From assembly GCA_017794825.1 (NCBI GenBank), contig CP051237.1:744001-808000 (forward strand): a stretch of DNA of 64,000 bases. Reading direction: 5' to 3'. The notes under the pieces were generated by a model that saw only the letters and a program-made list of their open reading frames with translations, searched no databases and was not told the DNA's origin. Both the position numbers and the translations under genes were made by a program. This DNA is from Pararhizobium sp. GTDB taxonomy: Bacteria; Pseudomonadota; Alphaproteobacteria; Rhizobiales; Rhizobiaceae. Shown piece after piece: positions 55,547 through 63,750 of the stretch; positions within the stretch are counted from its first letter, which is position 1, and each line of letters starts with the position of its first letter.

Positions 55547-56557
55547 ATGAGACGACCGAGTATGAAGGAGCTCGCCCAGCGTTTGGGAGTTGACAGGTCC
55601 ACTATCTCGCGCGCGTTGAGCCAGGACAAAGCGCATCTCGTCGCCCCAGAGACACGCGAGAAAGTCCGGCGAATGGCGATCGACGCTGGATATCGTCCGG
55701 ATCTGACGGCTGCGTCATTGCGCCGAGGAAGGTCTCAGACGATCGGCGTATTGGTCGCGGACCTCGAAAACGAGACCTTCATAAATGTCATCCGAACGTT
55801 GATCGCCTCACTGAATGTGGACGGAGTACCCGTGACCACACCCCTGATCGCGGAGACCCGCGACAAGCCGAATGCGGCCAGCCGGTTGATTGAAACCTTT
55901 CTTTCGCGGCGGGTCGATGCAATCATTTCGCTTGCTTCAACGGAAGCCGATGAGCGGGCTCTGGAAGACGCCTCACGCGAAGTTCCGGTCATCCTCGCAA
56001 TCAGAACGCTCGCCGCTCTTAACCTTCCTTCGGCGCTGTGCGACGATCGCGAGGGCGGCGCCATGGTAGCGCGTCATCTCGTGGAGCGCGGACACAAGTT
56101 TGTCTGCCAGATTCAGGGCCCTCCCCTCGCCACGACCTTCAAACTGCGCGCCCAAGGGTTTTCCAAGATCTGTGCCGACTTAGGCGTCAGGGAGGTGACA
56201 AAACCGATATACACGGCTGAAGCGACGCCGACGGCAGGAAAAAAAGCGCTTGATCAGGTTTTTGAATGCGAGGAAAGGCCAACCGCCATTTTCGCCCACA
56301 ACGACGCCATAGCGATTGGCGTAATCGAAGCCCTGCGAGAACGTGGACTCAGGGTCCCCGAAGACATGGCCGTCGCTGGTTTCAACGATACGAGACTAGC
56401 CAAAGTCCTCTCTACGCCTTTGACAACGGTAGCCTATCCGATCCGAGAAGTCGGCGAACACGCGGCGCTGCTTTTCCACTCTCTGATTGCAGGAGAAAAA
56501 GATAAAGCAGGCAGCAGGACATTTATGCCGGAACTTATCGTCCGCCGATCAGCGTGA
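55547..56557 (+). CDS. LacI-family transcriptional regulator of the sugar locus
   Basis: A 336-residue repressor. The helix-turn-helix is SMKELAQRLGVDRSTISRALS (residues 5-25), followed by the hinge PDLTAASLRRGRSQTIGV and a periplasmic-binding-protein-like sensor with AIFAHNDAIAIGVIEAL and VAGFNDTRLAKVLSTPLTTV. ATG 55547 has GGGAGGA 9 nt upstream; an upstream frame extension is spurious. The four CAATCGATTG palindromes at both transporter promoters are its likely targets. Ligand is presumably the sugar or an early intermediate. Confidence 0.92.
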   Translation: MRRPSMKELAQRLGVDRSTISRALSQDKAHLVAPETREKVRRMAIDAGYRPDLTAASLRRGRSQTIGVLVADLENETFINVIRTLIASLNVDGVPVTTPLIAETRDKPNAASRLIETFLSRRVDAIISLASTEADERALEDASREVPVILAIRTLAALNLPSALCDDREGGAMVARHLVERGHKFVCQIQGPPLATTFKLRAQGFSKICADLGVREVTKPIYTAEATPTAGKKALDQVFECEERPTAIFAHNDAIAIGVIEALRERGLRVPEDMAVAGFNDTRLAKVLSTPLTTVAYPIREVGEHAALLFHSLIAGEKDKAGSRTFMPELIVRRSA

Positions 56558-56714
56558 AGCATTTGTTCATATTGCGACCGTTCTGACGGCAGAGCTTGGT
56601 CCGATGCCATCGCTGTTGCACGAGCTCAATCGCGTTTGATCTATTTCCGCGACGGTGAACCTTTATGTCGTTATTATGCCGCGCGATACACAAGCTGTTT
56701 CACGCTTTCGGCGA

Positions 56715-56999
56715 CTAAAGCGCCTCTGGGCTGGCAAAAGTTACCATCATGTCTTGTGGATAACTCACGAACTCCATCTGCATACCCCAAGGCACCAGAA
56801 ATTAGACCCATGTCGGGCTTTCCGATGGACCATTCGCCGTCGTCGTGGGCTCACCCTGCACAGTGACACCATGGGCTTTGAGATCCGGGATGGCGGCCTC
56901 GATATCCACTACCATGAAACCAAGGTGGACACCTCCCACATCGCTGTTCGCCGGTGGCATTTGGTGCGCGCCATAAATTTGGTGAACGTCCGTCCACAC
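56715..56999 (-). pseudogene. VOC-family (glyoxalase-fold) gene remnant
   Basis: The minus strand encodes a C-terminal VOC half-protein: VGGVHLGFMVVDIEAAIPDL and GEPTTTANGPSESPTWV, then an in-frame TAA at 56802-56804, then FLVPWGMQMEFVSYPQDMM in the same frame until TAG at 56715-56717. Homologues have Tyr at the stop position (WVYF). The N-terminal half is missing. The gene is therefore truncated and nonsense-mutated. It marks the edge of the decayed region next to the mobile genes. Confidence 0.8.
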
Positions 57000-57598
57000 G
57001 ATCCGGTGTAACCAGTTTGGCTATTCGGCGAGTGACACTCCCGCCTTTCTTCAAGCTTCAAACAATCCGCGAGTAACGTCCGCTTTCGGAGTATCATAGG
57101 CTAGCATATGCCGCACGAATGCTGGTGACTGAACGAATTCCATTGATAGTATTGTATATCCGAATCGCATGCAGAATATTCATTTCCATCCGATTCTCAC
57201 GACAACGAGCTGACCAGACTACCCCTACCCTGCCCGAAGCCTTCTGAATTCAAACATAGTTGCAGTTGACGGTATCCGATCGCGCGTAGTCTGCAAGAAC
57301 AGGCGGCTCTGCGGCCAATCAAACGAAGGTGTCTTGCCGGTGTCTTGTCAGGTGTCTTGCTTCAAACCCTTGCTGCGCAGGCGATAAGACACCAAGACAC
57401 CACAAGACACCTATTTACTCACACATGTGCACGCGCGCGCGTACGTGAGAAAGAGGGTGTCTTGGTGTCTTGTGGTGTCTTGTTTTATACAAATACTTGA
57501 TAATAAAGAAAAATATCAAGACAAGGAACAAGACACTTTTGCCGTTACAGCAAGACACCTCGCTCCGGCGAAACCATTAAAATAATCTGATCGTTTGT
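57000..57598. other. Gene-free region with GGTGTCTTG array
   Basis: No credible gene. The first 320 nt show nothing distinct. From 57328 on it holds the alternating repeat array described separately, and 57484-57530 is very AT-rich. Confidence 0.6.
57328..57559. repeat. Alternating GGTGTCTTG motif array (iteron-like)
   Basis: Three forward nonamers start at 57328, 57339 and 57351. Three reverse octamers AAGACACC start at 57386, 57394 and 57404. Three more forward copies start at 57456, 57464 and 57474, and a reverse CAAGACACC is at 57551. Blocks two and three form a large inverted repeat around a CG-alternating centre. An AT-rich stretch lies between the last two blocks. Spacing of 8-12 bp is like initiator-binding iterons. 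Confidence 0.8.
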
Positions 57599-58135
57599 AT
57601 GGGTAGGGATCGTGATCTGTTTCGGCCAGACAATGAAGCTTTGGGAGGGCGTGCCGACGGGGATTTTCCAGAGGCGGAAATTGAGCCTAGCCAGCATGAG
57701 GCGCCGGAGGAGATGCCGCGGCGCGGGCGGCCGAAGGGCGCGCTGAACCGCAAGACGAAGGAACTCTAGCGATATTACCAAGCGCAGGGCTTTACGGATC
57801 CGCTGGTCGCGATGGCGCAGTATCTGACGGCAGATCCGGTCGAGCTCTATCACTGGTTCGTCGAGCACGAGCCGGACCCGAAGCGTCGGCCGGCGCTGAT
57901 GGAGATCATCAAGGAACAGCATGCGGTCGCGTCGAACCTCGCTCCATACCTGCACGGCAAGAAGCCGACGCAGGTCGAGATCATCGACGAGCGGCTGCCG
58001 ACGCTGATCATCGACCTGGGCACGAACCAGCTGCAGGAAGGCCAGCGGATCGCCGGCCAGAAGGCGCTGTCGGCAGGGCAACCAGTGGAGAATGCCGAGC
58101 CCAATGAAATCAATGAGTTAGAGGCGGGCGACTGA
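57599..58135 (+). pseudogene. Phage-like gene with in-frame amber stop (DUF5681-like N-terminus)
   Basis: From ATG 57599 the frame reads through a basic RRGRPKGALNRKTKEL segment (DUF5681-like, common at the start of phage packaging-associated proteins) to TAG at 57767-57769. It then continues in the same frame with RYYQAQGFTDPLVAMAQYL to the stop at 58135. Restoring one sense codon would give about 178 residues. The C-terminal part from ATG 57812 remains open. It is a remnant of a prophage or satellite gene. Confidence 0.72.
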
Positions 58136-59052
58136 TGACGTCTCACGAAATGCCGTCTCACGGTTTTGGTAAATCACTGATAACGCGGCAAAAAACGCCA
58201 TTCATCCCGCTTATTAAGAATCAGCGGGATTGGTCTAATCGGTAAAACCTCTTAAACGGGCAGCGAGCGGCATCGACCCTGGCGGCAGTTACATCTCCCC
58301 GAATACCCGCTCGGGACAAGCCCTTCCCCGAAGCCGGGGGTACCCCGGGGTGCAGGGGGTTGGCGTTCTCACACCGATCCCGATTTTGGCAATTGCAAAG
58401 CGGAAAGGATCGACAATTCTCAAGGTTCGAAACACACCTTGGATGTGGCCAGGGTGAGGGTCAGGGCCTAAGCTATCTATGATCCGGACGATAGCCAAAT
58501 GTGTCGGAAGCCTGGAGAGCATAGATCCAGAAGACCGTCTTGAGTTGAGACAGCCAACGAAATCCGGATGCCAATTGTCAACCGCTCGATATTCATCTCC
58601 ATCCAGACGCAGTTGGTTGCCAAGATCATGAGCCTTGGCAAATCCTCGTTGGCGCATGGCTAAAACGCCGGGAATAGCGCCGTGCGCGGCCATGGTCAGC
58701 CAATGCCACATCGATTTAATTGGTTGTTGTTCATGGGATTGCCGGCGGGGGACGAACCGATGTGTTTCCCGTGCCGATGTGCTGGTTGACCCTGCCGTGG
58801 CGCTTTTATCCTAGTAAGACGAGTATTGTGCGACTGATGAGGAGTGCGGGGATGGTTGGTAAAAATAGTCTTGCTATTGGTTCCGGGTCCAGCTGGAGAG
58901 ATGAATTGCCGCACAAACATCATCGTCCTCGCTGTCCATGCTGGTGTCTTCGCCAGTTTGTTGACGTGAGAGCAGCGCTATCTCGATCATAGACCGGAAA
59001 AGCTCGACACCCACTCTGCATCCATACCCTCAATTGTTTTGAACGTTGGCCA
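58136..59052. other. Gene-poor region of the decayed mobile element
   Basis: 917 nt without a credible gene. A 140-residue minus-strand frame (58289-58711) has no recognisable domain. ATCCCGCT (58204-58211) pairs with AGCGGGAT (58223-58230) as an 8-bp hairpin, perhaps the terminator of the preceding gene. A GC-rich palindromic patch lies near 58330-58355. Confidence 0.5.
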
Positions 59053-59493
59053 ATGATCGCGAAGAAACAGTCCAGCAATCCAACGATTTTTCAACCAGAA
59101 GAACCCATTCGCATGGACATTGCCGCTAAAATAGCATTTCCTGATGGCACTATGGGGGTGGCAGGTTTGCGCAAGGAACGTGATCGCGGCCGTCTCGTCA
59201 CCGAAATGATTGCCGGCAAGGAGTACGTCACCCTGGCCGAGATCCTGCGAATGAGGGAACGATGCCGCGTCCATCGAAAGGCGCCAGACTTGTCTGGCGA
59301 AGAGAAAGCCGGAAGAAGAATGGGAATATCAGAAACGCTGCCGGATGGTACATCGAGGACGGAGGAAAGCGATTCAGCACTGGCTGCGGCAAAGATGGCC
59401 GCGTGGAAGCTGATCAAAAACTCGCAGCCTACATTGCCGCCAAGTACGCCCCCTCGCGACACCGGGACCGTAGCCCGGATCAGGTCAAAGTAG
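59053..59493 (+). CDS. Excisionase-like DNA-binding protein
   Basis: A 146-residue protein whose first 90 residues (DIAAKIAFPDGTMGVAGLRKE, then GRLVTEMIAGKEYVTLAEI, ERCRV) match the small helix-turn-helix proteins that precede tyrosine integrases in rhizobial genomes. The last 60 residues look disordered and overlap the integrase frame by 232 nt. Starts at 59053 or 59113 are possible. It probably directs excision or regulates the integrase. Confidence 0.72.
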   Translation: MIAKKQSSNPTIFQPEEPIRMDIAAKIAFPDGTMGVAGLRKERDRGRLVTEMIAGKEYVTLAEILRMRERCRVHRKAPDLSGEEKAGRRMGISETLPDGTSRTEESDSALAAAKMAAWKLIKNSQPTLPPSTPPRDTGTVARIRSK

Positions 59494-60494
59494 CTGATAT
59501 CATAAGCGTATATCTTGAAGACAGGGCGCCCTTTCACAAGGACCCGAAAGAAACAGGCGCGCGACTACTTCAGGTTCTCACATTCTTTGGTCGCATGCAT
59601 CTTTCCGATATCAACGGGAATGCCTGCCGGCGATACGCTTCAGAAGCCTCGACGCCAGCAGCAGCACGACGCCAGCTTGAGGATCTGCGCGCAGCGATCA
59701 ATCACTATTACGCGGAAGATTATGTAACAGCGGTTCCAGCCGTTATCTTGCCGAACAAGCCAATCGGACGACAAAGATGGCTGACTCGACACGAGGCTGC
59801 GCGGTTACTATGGGCTGCGTGGCGGATGAAACAGAGTTGGAAAGGACAGGAGAGCGACCGCAGGACCGGCCGCCACGTCGCTCGCTTCATCCTCATTGGT
59901 CTCTACACAGGAACGCGTTCTGGAGCGATCTGCGGAGCAGCTATCAGGCCAAAAGAGGGCTGCGGTTATGTGGACCTGGAGCAAGGCGTATTCTTTCGCC
60001 GCCCGGCCAAACAGCAGGAAACAAAAAAGCGGCAACCTCCGGTCCGAATCCCGGATCGACTTCTTGCGCACTTACGGCGGTGGTCGACGACGCCACTGGA
60101 GATCAAGACGAAGAAACGCGGAAAGAGCAAAAACATCGGCCGGATGATCTCCGAGGACTACGTTGTCGAGTGGAGCGGCAAGCCGGTGAGCTCAGTCAAG
60201 AAGAGCTTCAAGGCTGCATGCGAAGCAGCCGGTCTTGGCCGGTATACCGAAGACGGATTGTTTCAGACCGATGTCACGCCGCATGTATTGCGCCATACGG
60301 CGGCTACCTGGTTGATGCAGAACGGCGCTACCCTGTCGGATGCCGCTGACTATCTCGGTATGACAGAGGCAGTGCTCCGGTCTACATATTACCACCATCA
60401 TCCCGATTTCCAGGTAGACGCGGCCGCACGGATTACGGCCAAGCGGCCGTTGCCGAAGCGCGCCGATAGAAGCAACGTGGTGAACTTGGGCTGA
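59262..60494 (+). CDS. Tyrosine recombinase / phage-type integrase
   Basis: A 410-residue integrase. The N-terminal part (about 1-165) carries arm- and core-binding helices. The catalytic domain shows Arg in GLYTGTRSGAI, HVLRHTAATWL (HxxR), and the Tyr nucleophile in YYHHHPDF near residue 380. All catalytic residues appear intact, so it may be active even though neighbouring genes are decayed. ATG 59262 has AGGGAAC just upstream and lies inside the excisionase-like gene. The attachment sites were not found. Confidence 0.9.
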   Translation: MPRPSKGARLVWRRESRKKNGNIRNAAGWYIEDGGKRFSTGCGKDGRVEADQKLAAYIAAKYAPSRHRDRSPDQVKVADIISVYLEDRAPFHKDPKETGARLLQVLTFFGRMHLSDINGNACRRYASEASTPAAARRQLEDLRAAINHYYAEDYVTAVPAVILPNKPIGRQRWLTRHEAARLLWAAWRMKQSWKGQESDRRTGRHVARFILIGLYTGTRSGAICGAAIRPKEGCGYVDLEQGVFFRRPAKQQETKKRQPPVRIPDRLLAHLRRWSTTPLEIKTKKRGKSKNIGRMISEDYVVEWSGKPVSSVKKSFKAACEAAGLGRYTEDGLFQTDVTPHVLRHTAATWLMQNGATLSDAADYLGMTEAVLRSTYYHHHPDFQVDAAARITAKRPLPKRADRSNVVNLG

Positions 60495-60768
60495 CCACGC
60501 CCTTATCATCATTCAAAACGCCACTGCAACCCGGCGCTGCTCAGCGAATACCAGCACGCCTGAATGGCCGCGAAACTAACGAAGATTATACTGTCAGACC
60601 TTCACAATCGTGCGAATATACAGGATGTCTCGGCTATTGCCTCATTGGTTTCTATTGTTCTCTCGGATGTTCCCACAAATTCGGCATATTCTGTGGCGCA
60701 TGTCGCACTTTTGAACAAATACTGACCAACCGACTTGCTGATCCAATGAAAAGGACTCTGAGCCGCAA

Positions 60769-61506
60769 TCATTTTGAAGGCAGAACATTTCGGTGACGTG
60801 GAGCGGCTTCTTTCAGCTTTACGCCCGAGATCCTCAGTCTCGTCGATTCCCGCACAAGCCAACTGATCTTCTGCGTTGCATCTGCGACTGAAAGACCTCG
60901 GGAATGGATATTGGAAACGCAGTTTCGCTCACTGTCGCGGCTCCGGGATGAGGCGCCATATGTGACGTAAGCGCTGAGTGAATCTGCGGAAGACAGTCCG
61001 GGCCGCTCACCGATAAGCACGACGACTACTGCCGAGTTCATTCTTTCGGCAATGTCGTCGCCCACTGCAACACGGCCCTGCTCGGCGAATATCGTGGGAC
61101 CTATCGTCAATTCCCGCAATGACGCCTCTAGGGACAGAACGAGTTTCGCCGCATGATGGTCTACGGCGGAAGATGAAAGCCCGTCCGCAATTACAACGAC
61201 AAGATCGAACGGGCCGCCTGGCAAAATTGAAGCCGATTCCTCGCTAAGCCTCCGACCAAGGTCTGGACGACGCAGATATGTCGCGCGATCGAACGCAGCG
61301 CTTTGAACACGTAACAACTGACGCGGGGATAACTCTTCAGCAAGTGTTTGAAAATCGACCTCGCCATGGATCGCATCGCGTGCTTTCGCGTAGGCCAGAG
61401 AAAAATCAAGCACATGGCGATTGGGCAATCCGTTCCCTGCCCGCCCCAGACCAATGCGAGCGTGGCTATAGCGCTTGAGGACGGCAAGATGATCATCCTT
61501 GCTCAT
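60769..61506 (-). CDS. eutC: Ethanolamine ammonia-lyase small subunit
   Basis: A 245-residue EutC. It partners EutB to convert ethanolamine to acetaldehyde and ammonia with adenosylcobalamin. The family segments ARIGLGRAGNGLPNRHVLDFSLAYAKARDA, VVVIADGLSSSAVDHHA and VLIGERPGLSSADSLSAYVTYG are all present. ATG 61506 overlaps the eutB stop (ATGA). The C-terminus runs about 15 residues past the usual KISW..REST segment. No microcompartment genes are nearby, so ethanolamine is probably used as a nitrogen or carbon source without a shell. Confidence 0.95.
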   Translation of the reverse strand: MSKDDHLAVLKRYSHARIGLGRAGNGLPNRHVLDFSLAYAKARDAIHGEVDFQTLAEELSPRQLLRVQSAAFDRATYLRRPDLGRRLSEESASILPGGPFDLVVVIADGLSSSAVDHHAAKLVLSLEASLRELTIGPTIFAEQGRVAVGDDIAERMNSAVVVVLIGERPGLSSADSLSAYVTYGASSRSRDSERNCVSNIHSRGLSVADATQKISWLVRESTRLRISGVKLKEAAPRHRNVLPSK

Positions 61507-62918
61507 GCTGACAACTCCGCCGCGAGTATTTGTGAAACCTGAGACGGCGCAGGCTTCGTCGGGATTCTGCCGTTCCTGTCCGCAAGCCCGATGGACATGA
61601 GCCAACTCTCGAATTCCGGCGCGGCGCGACGGCGCGTCAGGTGACGCAGACGAACGATGTCATGATTGGAGAGGCTCTGATAGTTGAGCATGATGTCGTC
61701 AGAGCCTGGAACAGCGATTAGAAAGTTGACCCCGGCCATCGCCAGGAGCAGGGCCAGGTTGTCCATGTCGTTCTGATCGGCTTCAGCGTGATTGGTGTAG
61801 CAAACGTCGCATCCCATCGGCAGACCGAGCAATTTGCCGCAAAAATGATCCTCGAGCGCGGCCCTCGTGATTTGCTTGCCGTCAAACAGATACTCGGGGC
61901 CGATGAATCCGACGACCGAATTGACAAGCAACGGGGAGAATTCGCACGCTACGGAATACGCGCGCGCTTCCATCGTCTGCTGATCGACCCCATGGCTTGC
62001 GCCTGCCGACAGCGCCGCGCCCTGGCCGGTTTCGAAATACATCACATTGTCGCCCACTGCGCCGCGTTTCAGGCCAAGCGCGGCGTCCTGTGCTTCACGC
62101 AGCATAGACAGGGAAACGCCGAAACCGAGATTGGCGCCCTCGCTTCCTGCGATGGATTGGAAGACAAGGTCCACCGGCCCCGATCGCTCCATGATCTCGA
62201 TCGAATTGGTGACATGCGTCAGCACGCAAGTCTGGCAGGGTATCTCCAGCCTTTGCCGAAAATCATCGAGTAGCGACAGGAGCATGTAACAATGATCGAC
62301 GTTGTCCGTTGCTGGATTTATCCCGATAACTGCATCGCCAACGCCATACAGAAGCCCGTCGAGCGTCGCCGCAATAATGGCCTTCGGATCATCAGTGGGA
62401 TGATTGGGTTGCAGCCGTGCCGAAAGGCGTCCTTCCAATCCGACAGTCGTGCGAAATCCAGTGACGACATCGACCTTGGATGCGATTTCCACGAGATCGC
62501 CGTTGCCGCATAGCTTGGAAACAGCGGCAACCATTTCAGGCGTCAGGCCAGGCGCGACGGAACGCAGCACGGCGGCGTTCACCGAACCGGAAAGCAGCCA
62601 TTCGCGAAATTCCCCGACGGTCATGGACGAAACGGCAGCGAAAGCTTTCCTGTCATGGGCGCCGACGATAAGCCGGGTGACGTCATCCTCTTCATAGGGG
62701 ATTAGAGGCTCTTCCAGGAAACGCTTCAGAGGCACATCCGCAAGCGCATACCGGGCCGCCGCTCTGGTCGTCTCGTCGGGAGCAGCGACACCTGAAAGCT
62801 CGTCACCGGACTTTTGCGGGGACGCCTGAGCCAGCAATGTCTTGAGATTGTCGAATACGAATGTCTCATCGCCAAGTCGAACACGCACCGGAGCCGTCTC
62901 GGCATTTTGAAAGCGCAT
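61503..62918 (-). CDS. eutB: Ethanolamine ammonia-lyase large subunit
   Basis: A 471-residue EutB, the catalytic barrel subunit. Recognisable blocks are GLEGRLSARLQPNHPTDD, GVGDAVIGINPATDN, CVLTHVTNSIEIME, MYFETGQGAALSAGASHGVDQQT and CDVCYTNHAEADQND. Length fits the family. It lies 181 nt downstream of the HD-domain gene. I looked for a cobalamin riboswitch in that gap and saw none. Confidence 0.95.
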   Translation of the reverse strand: MRFQNAETAPVRVRLGDETFVFDNLKTLLAQASPQKSGDELSGVAAPDETTRAAARYALADVPLKRFLEEPLIPYEEDDVTRLIVGAHDRKAFAAVSSMTVGEFREWLLSGSVNAAVLRSVAPGLTPEMVAAVSKLCGNGDLVEIASKVDVVTGFRTTVGLEGRLSARLQPNHPTDDPKAIIAATLDGLLYGVGDAVIGINPATDNVDHCYMLLSLLDDFRQRLEIPCQTCVLTHVTNSIEIMERSGPVDLVFQSIAGSEGANLGFGVSLSMLREAQDAALGLKRGAVGDNVMYFETGQGAALSAGASHGVDQQTMEARAYSVACEFSPLLVNSVVGFIGPEYLFDGKQITRAALEDHFCGKLLGLPMGCDVCYTNHAEADQNDMDNLALLLAMAGVNFLIAVPGSDDIMLNYQSLSNHDIVRLRHLTRRRAAPEFESWLMSIGLADRNGRIPTKPAPSQVSQILAAELSA

Positions 62919-63099
62919 GGCAAAACCTCTCGGGAAAGATTACTTCCCCGACGCACAAGTCTGCGCCGCGGCTTGCGAATGCAAGCCAGCTATCAGCTTC
63001 TACCTCCCGGGCGTCAGCGGAATTCTGGGCAATCGGCGCCCACCAGGCGATGGATGCCGATATGTGTCCTGTTTCACATAAATTGCAGCAAAATGAGAC

Positions 63100-63717
63100 C
63101 TAGTTTGCGCTCGTCTCTGTCCTCGGCGGAAGACCTTTGACTACCCCTGGCTGCTGTATTTCCGGATCATGTCCGGGTCTTGAAAAAACCTCATGAACCA
63201 TTGGCTCGAAGAAGCTGAGCGGCTTGCATTCGTAGTCCGGATCAAATGAATTCTGATCCCAGCGCTCACAGAATTCGACGCAAGTCTGGTAGTAGGGATT
63301 GTCCTTGTACTTGTCGCGCGCGTTCTGGTCGCGCCCGAAGAAGTGATTGTAATACACCGTCTGGAAAAGCCCGTGGTGGTGAACGGTCCAGGCGACTTCC
63401 TCGCGCACATAGGGCCGAAGGATGGCGGCGGCGAACTGGTCGTGATTTTCCGGCGCGAAACCATCGCCGATATCGTGCAGCAGTGCTGCAACAAGCCAGT
63501 CTATATCAGCGCCGTCATTGTAGGCGCGGGTCGCGGCCTGCAAGGCGTGACCGAGACGGCTGACCTTGTAGCCTTCGACCGTTTCCTCCTCTTGTGAAGC
63601 GAGTTCGTTGATCAGACGTTGCGGCGTCAGCTTCTTGTGGTCCTTGTAGTGCTGGCTGAGGAACTCATATTCCTCTTTGGTGCCATCCTTCATCTGAGTG
63701 AAACTTACCTGTTTCAT
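63100..63717 (-). CDS. HD-domain protein (possible di-iron oxygenase of PhnZ/TmpB type)
   Basis: A 205-residue HD-fold protein. Candidate metal ligands are His57, HD at 81-82, His92, His114 or His115, and Asp154 in WDQNSFDPDYE. The extra histidines and the late Asp, with GRDQNARDKY, resemble the mixed-valent di-iron oxygenases (PhnZ, TmpB) more than plain phosphohydrolases. ATG 63717 has a good AAGGAG site. It follows the M19 dipeptidase gene by 33 nt and precedes eutB, so a role in amino-alcohol or phosphonate-type amine breakdown is plausible but unproven. Confidence 0.75.
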   Translation of the reverse strand: MKQVSFTQMKDGTKEEYEFLSQHYKDHKKLTPQRLINELASQEEETVEGYKVSRLGHALQAATRAYNDGADIDWLVAALLHDIGDGFAPENHDQFAAAILRPYVREEVAWTVHHHGLFQTVYYNHFFGRDQNARDKYKDNPYYQTCVEFCERWDQNSFDPDYECKPLSFFEPMVHEVFSRPGHDPEIQQPGVVKGLPPRTETSAN

Positions 63718-63750
63718 TTGCAGTTCTCCTTGTTTGCGATCGTGGTTCGC

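Noticed and set aside
58289-58711. 140-residue minus-strand ORF as a gene
   Set aside because: No recognisable domain and located within decayed mobile DNA; left uncalled.
40453-60494. tRNA-Pro and the integrase as two ends of one genomic island
   Set aside because: They are 19 kb apart with an ordinary, intact sugar locus between them, and no repeat of the tRNA 3' end was found near the integrase.
62919-63099. Cobalamin riboswitch before eutB
   Set aside because: No B12-box-like sequence or convincing fold seen in the 181-nt gap.
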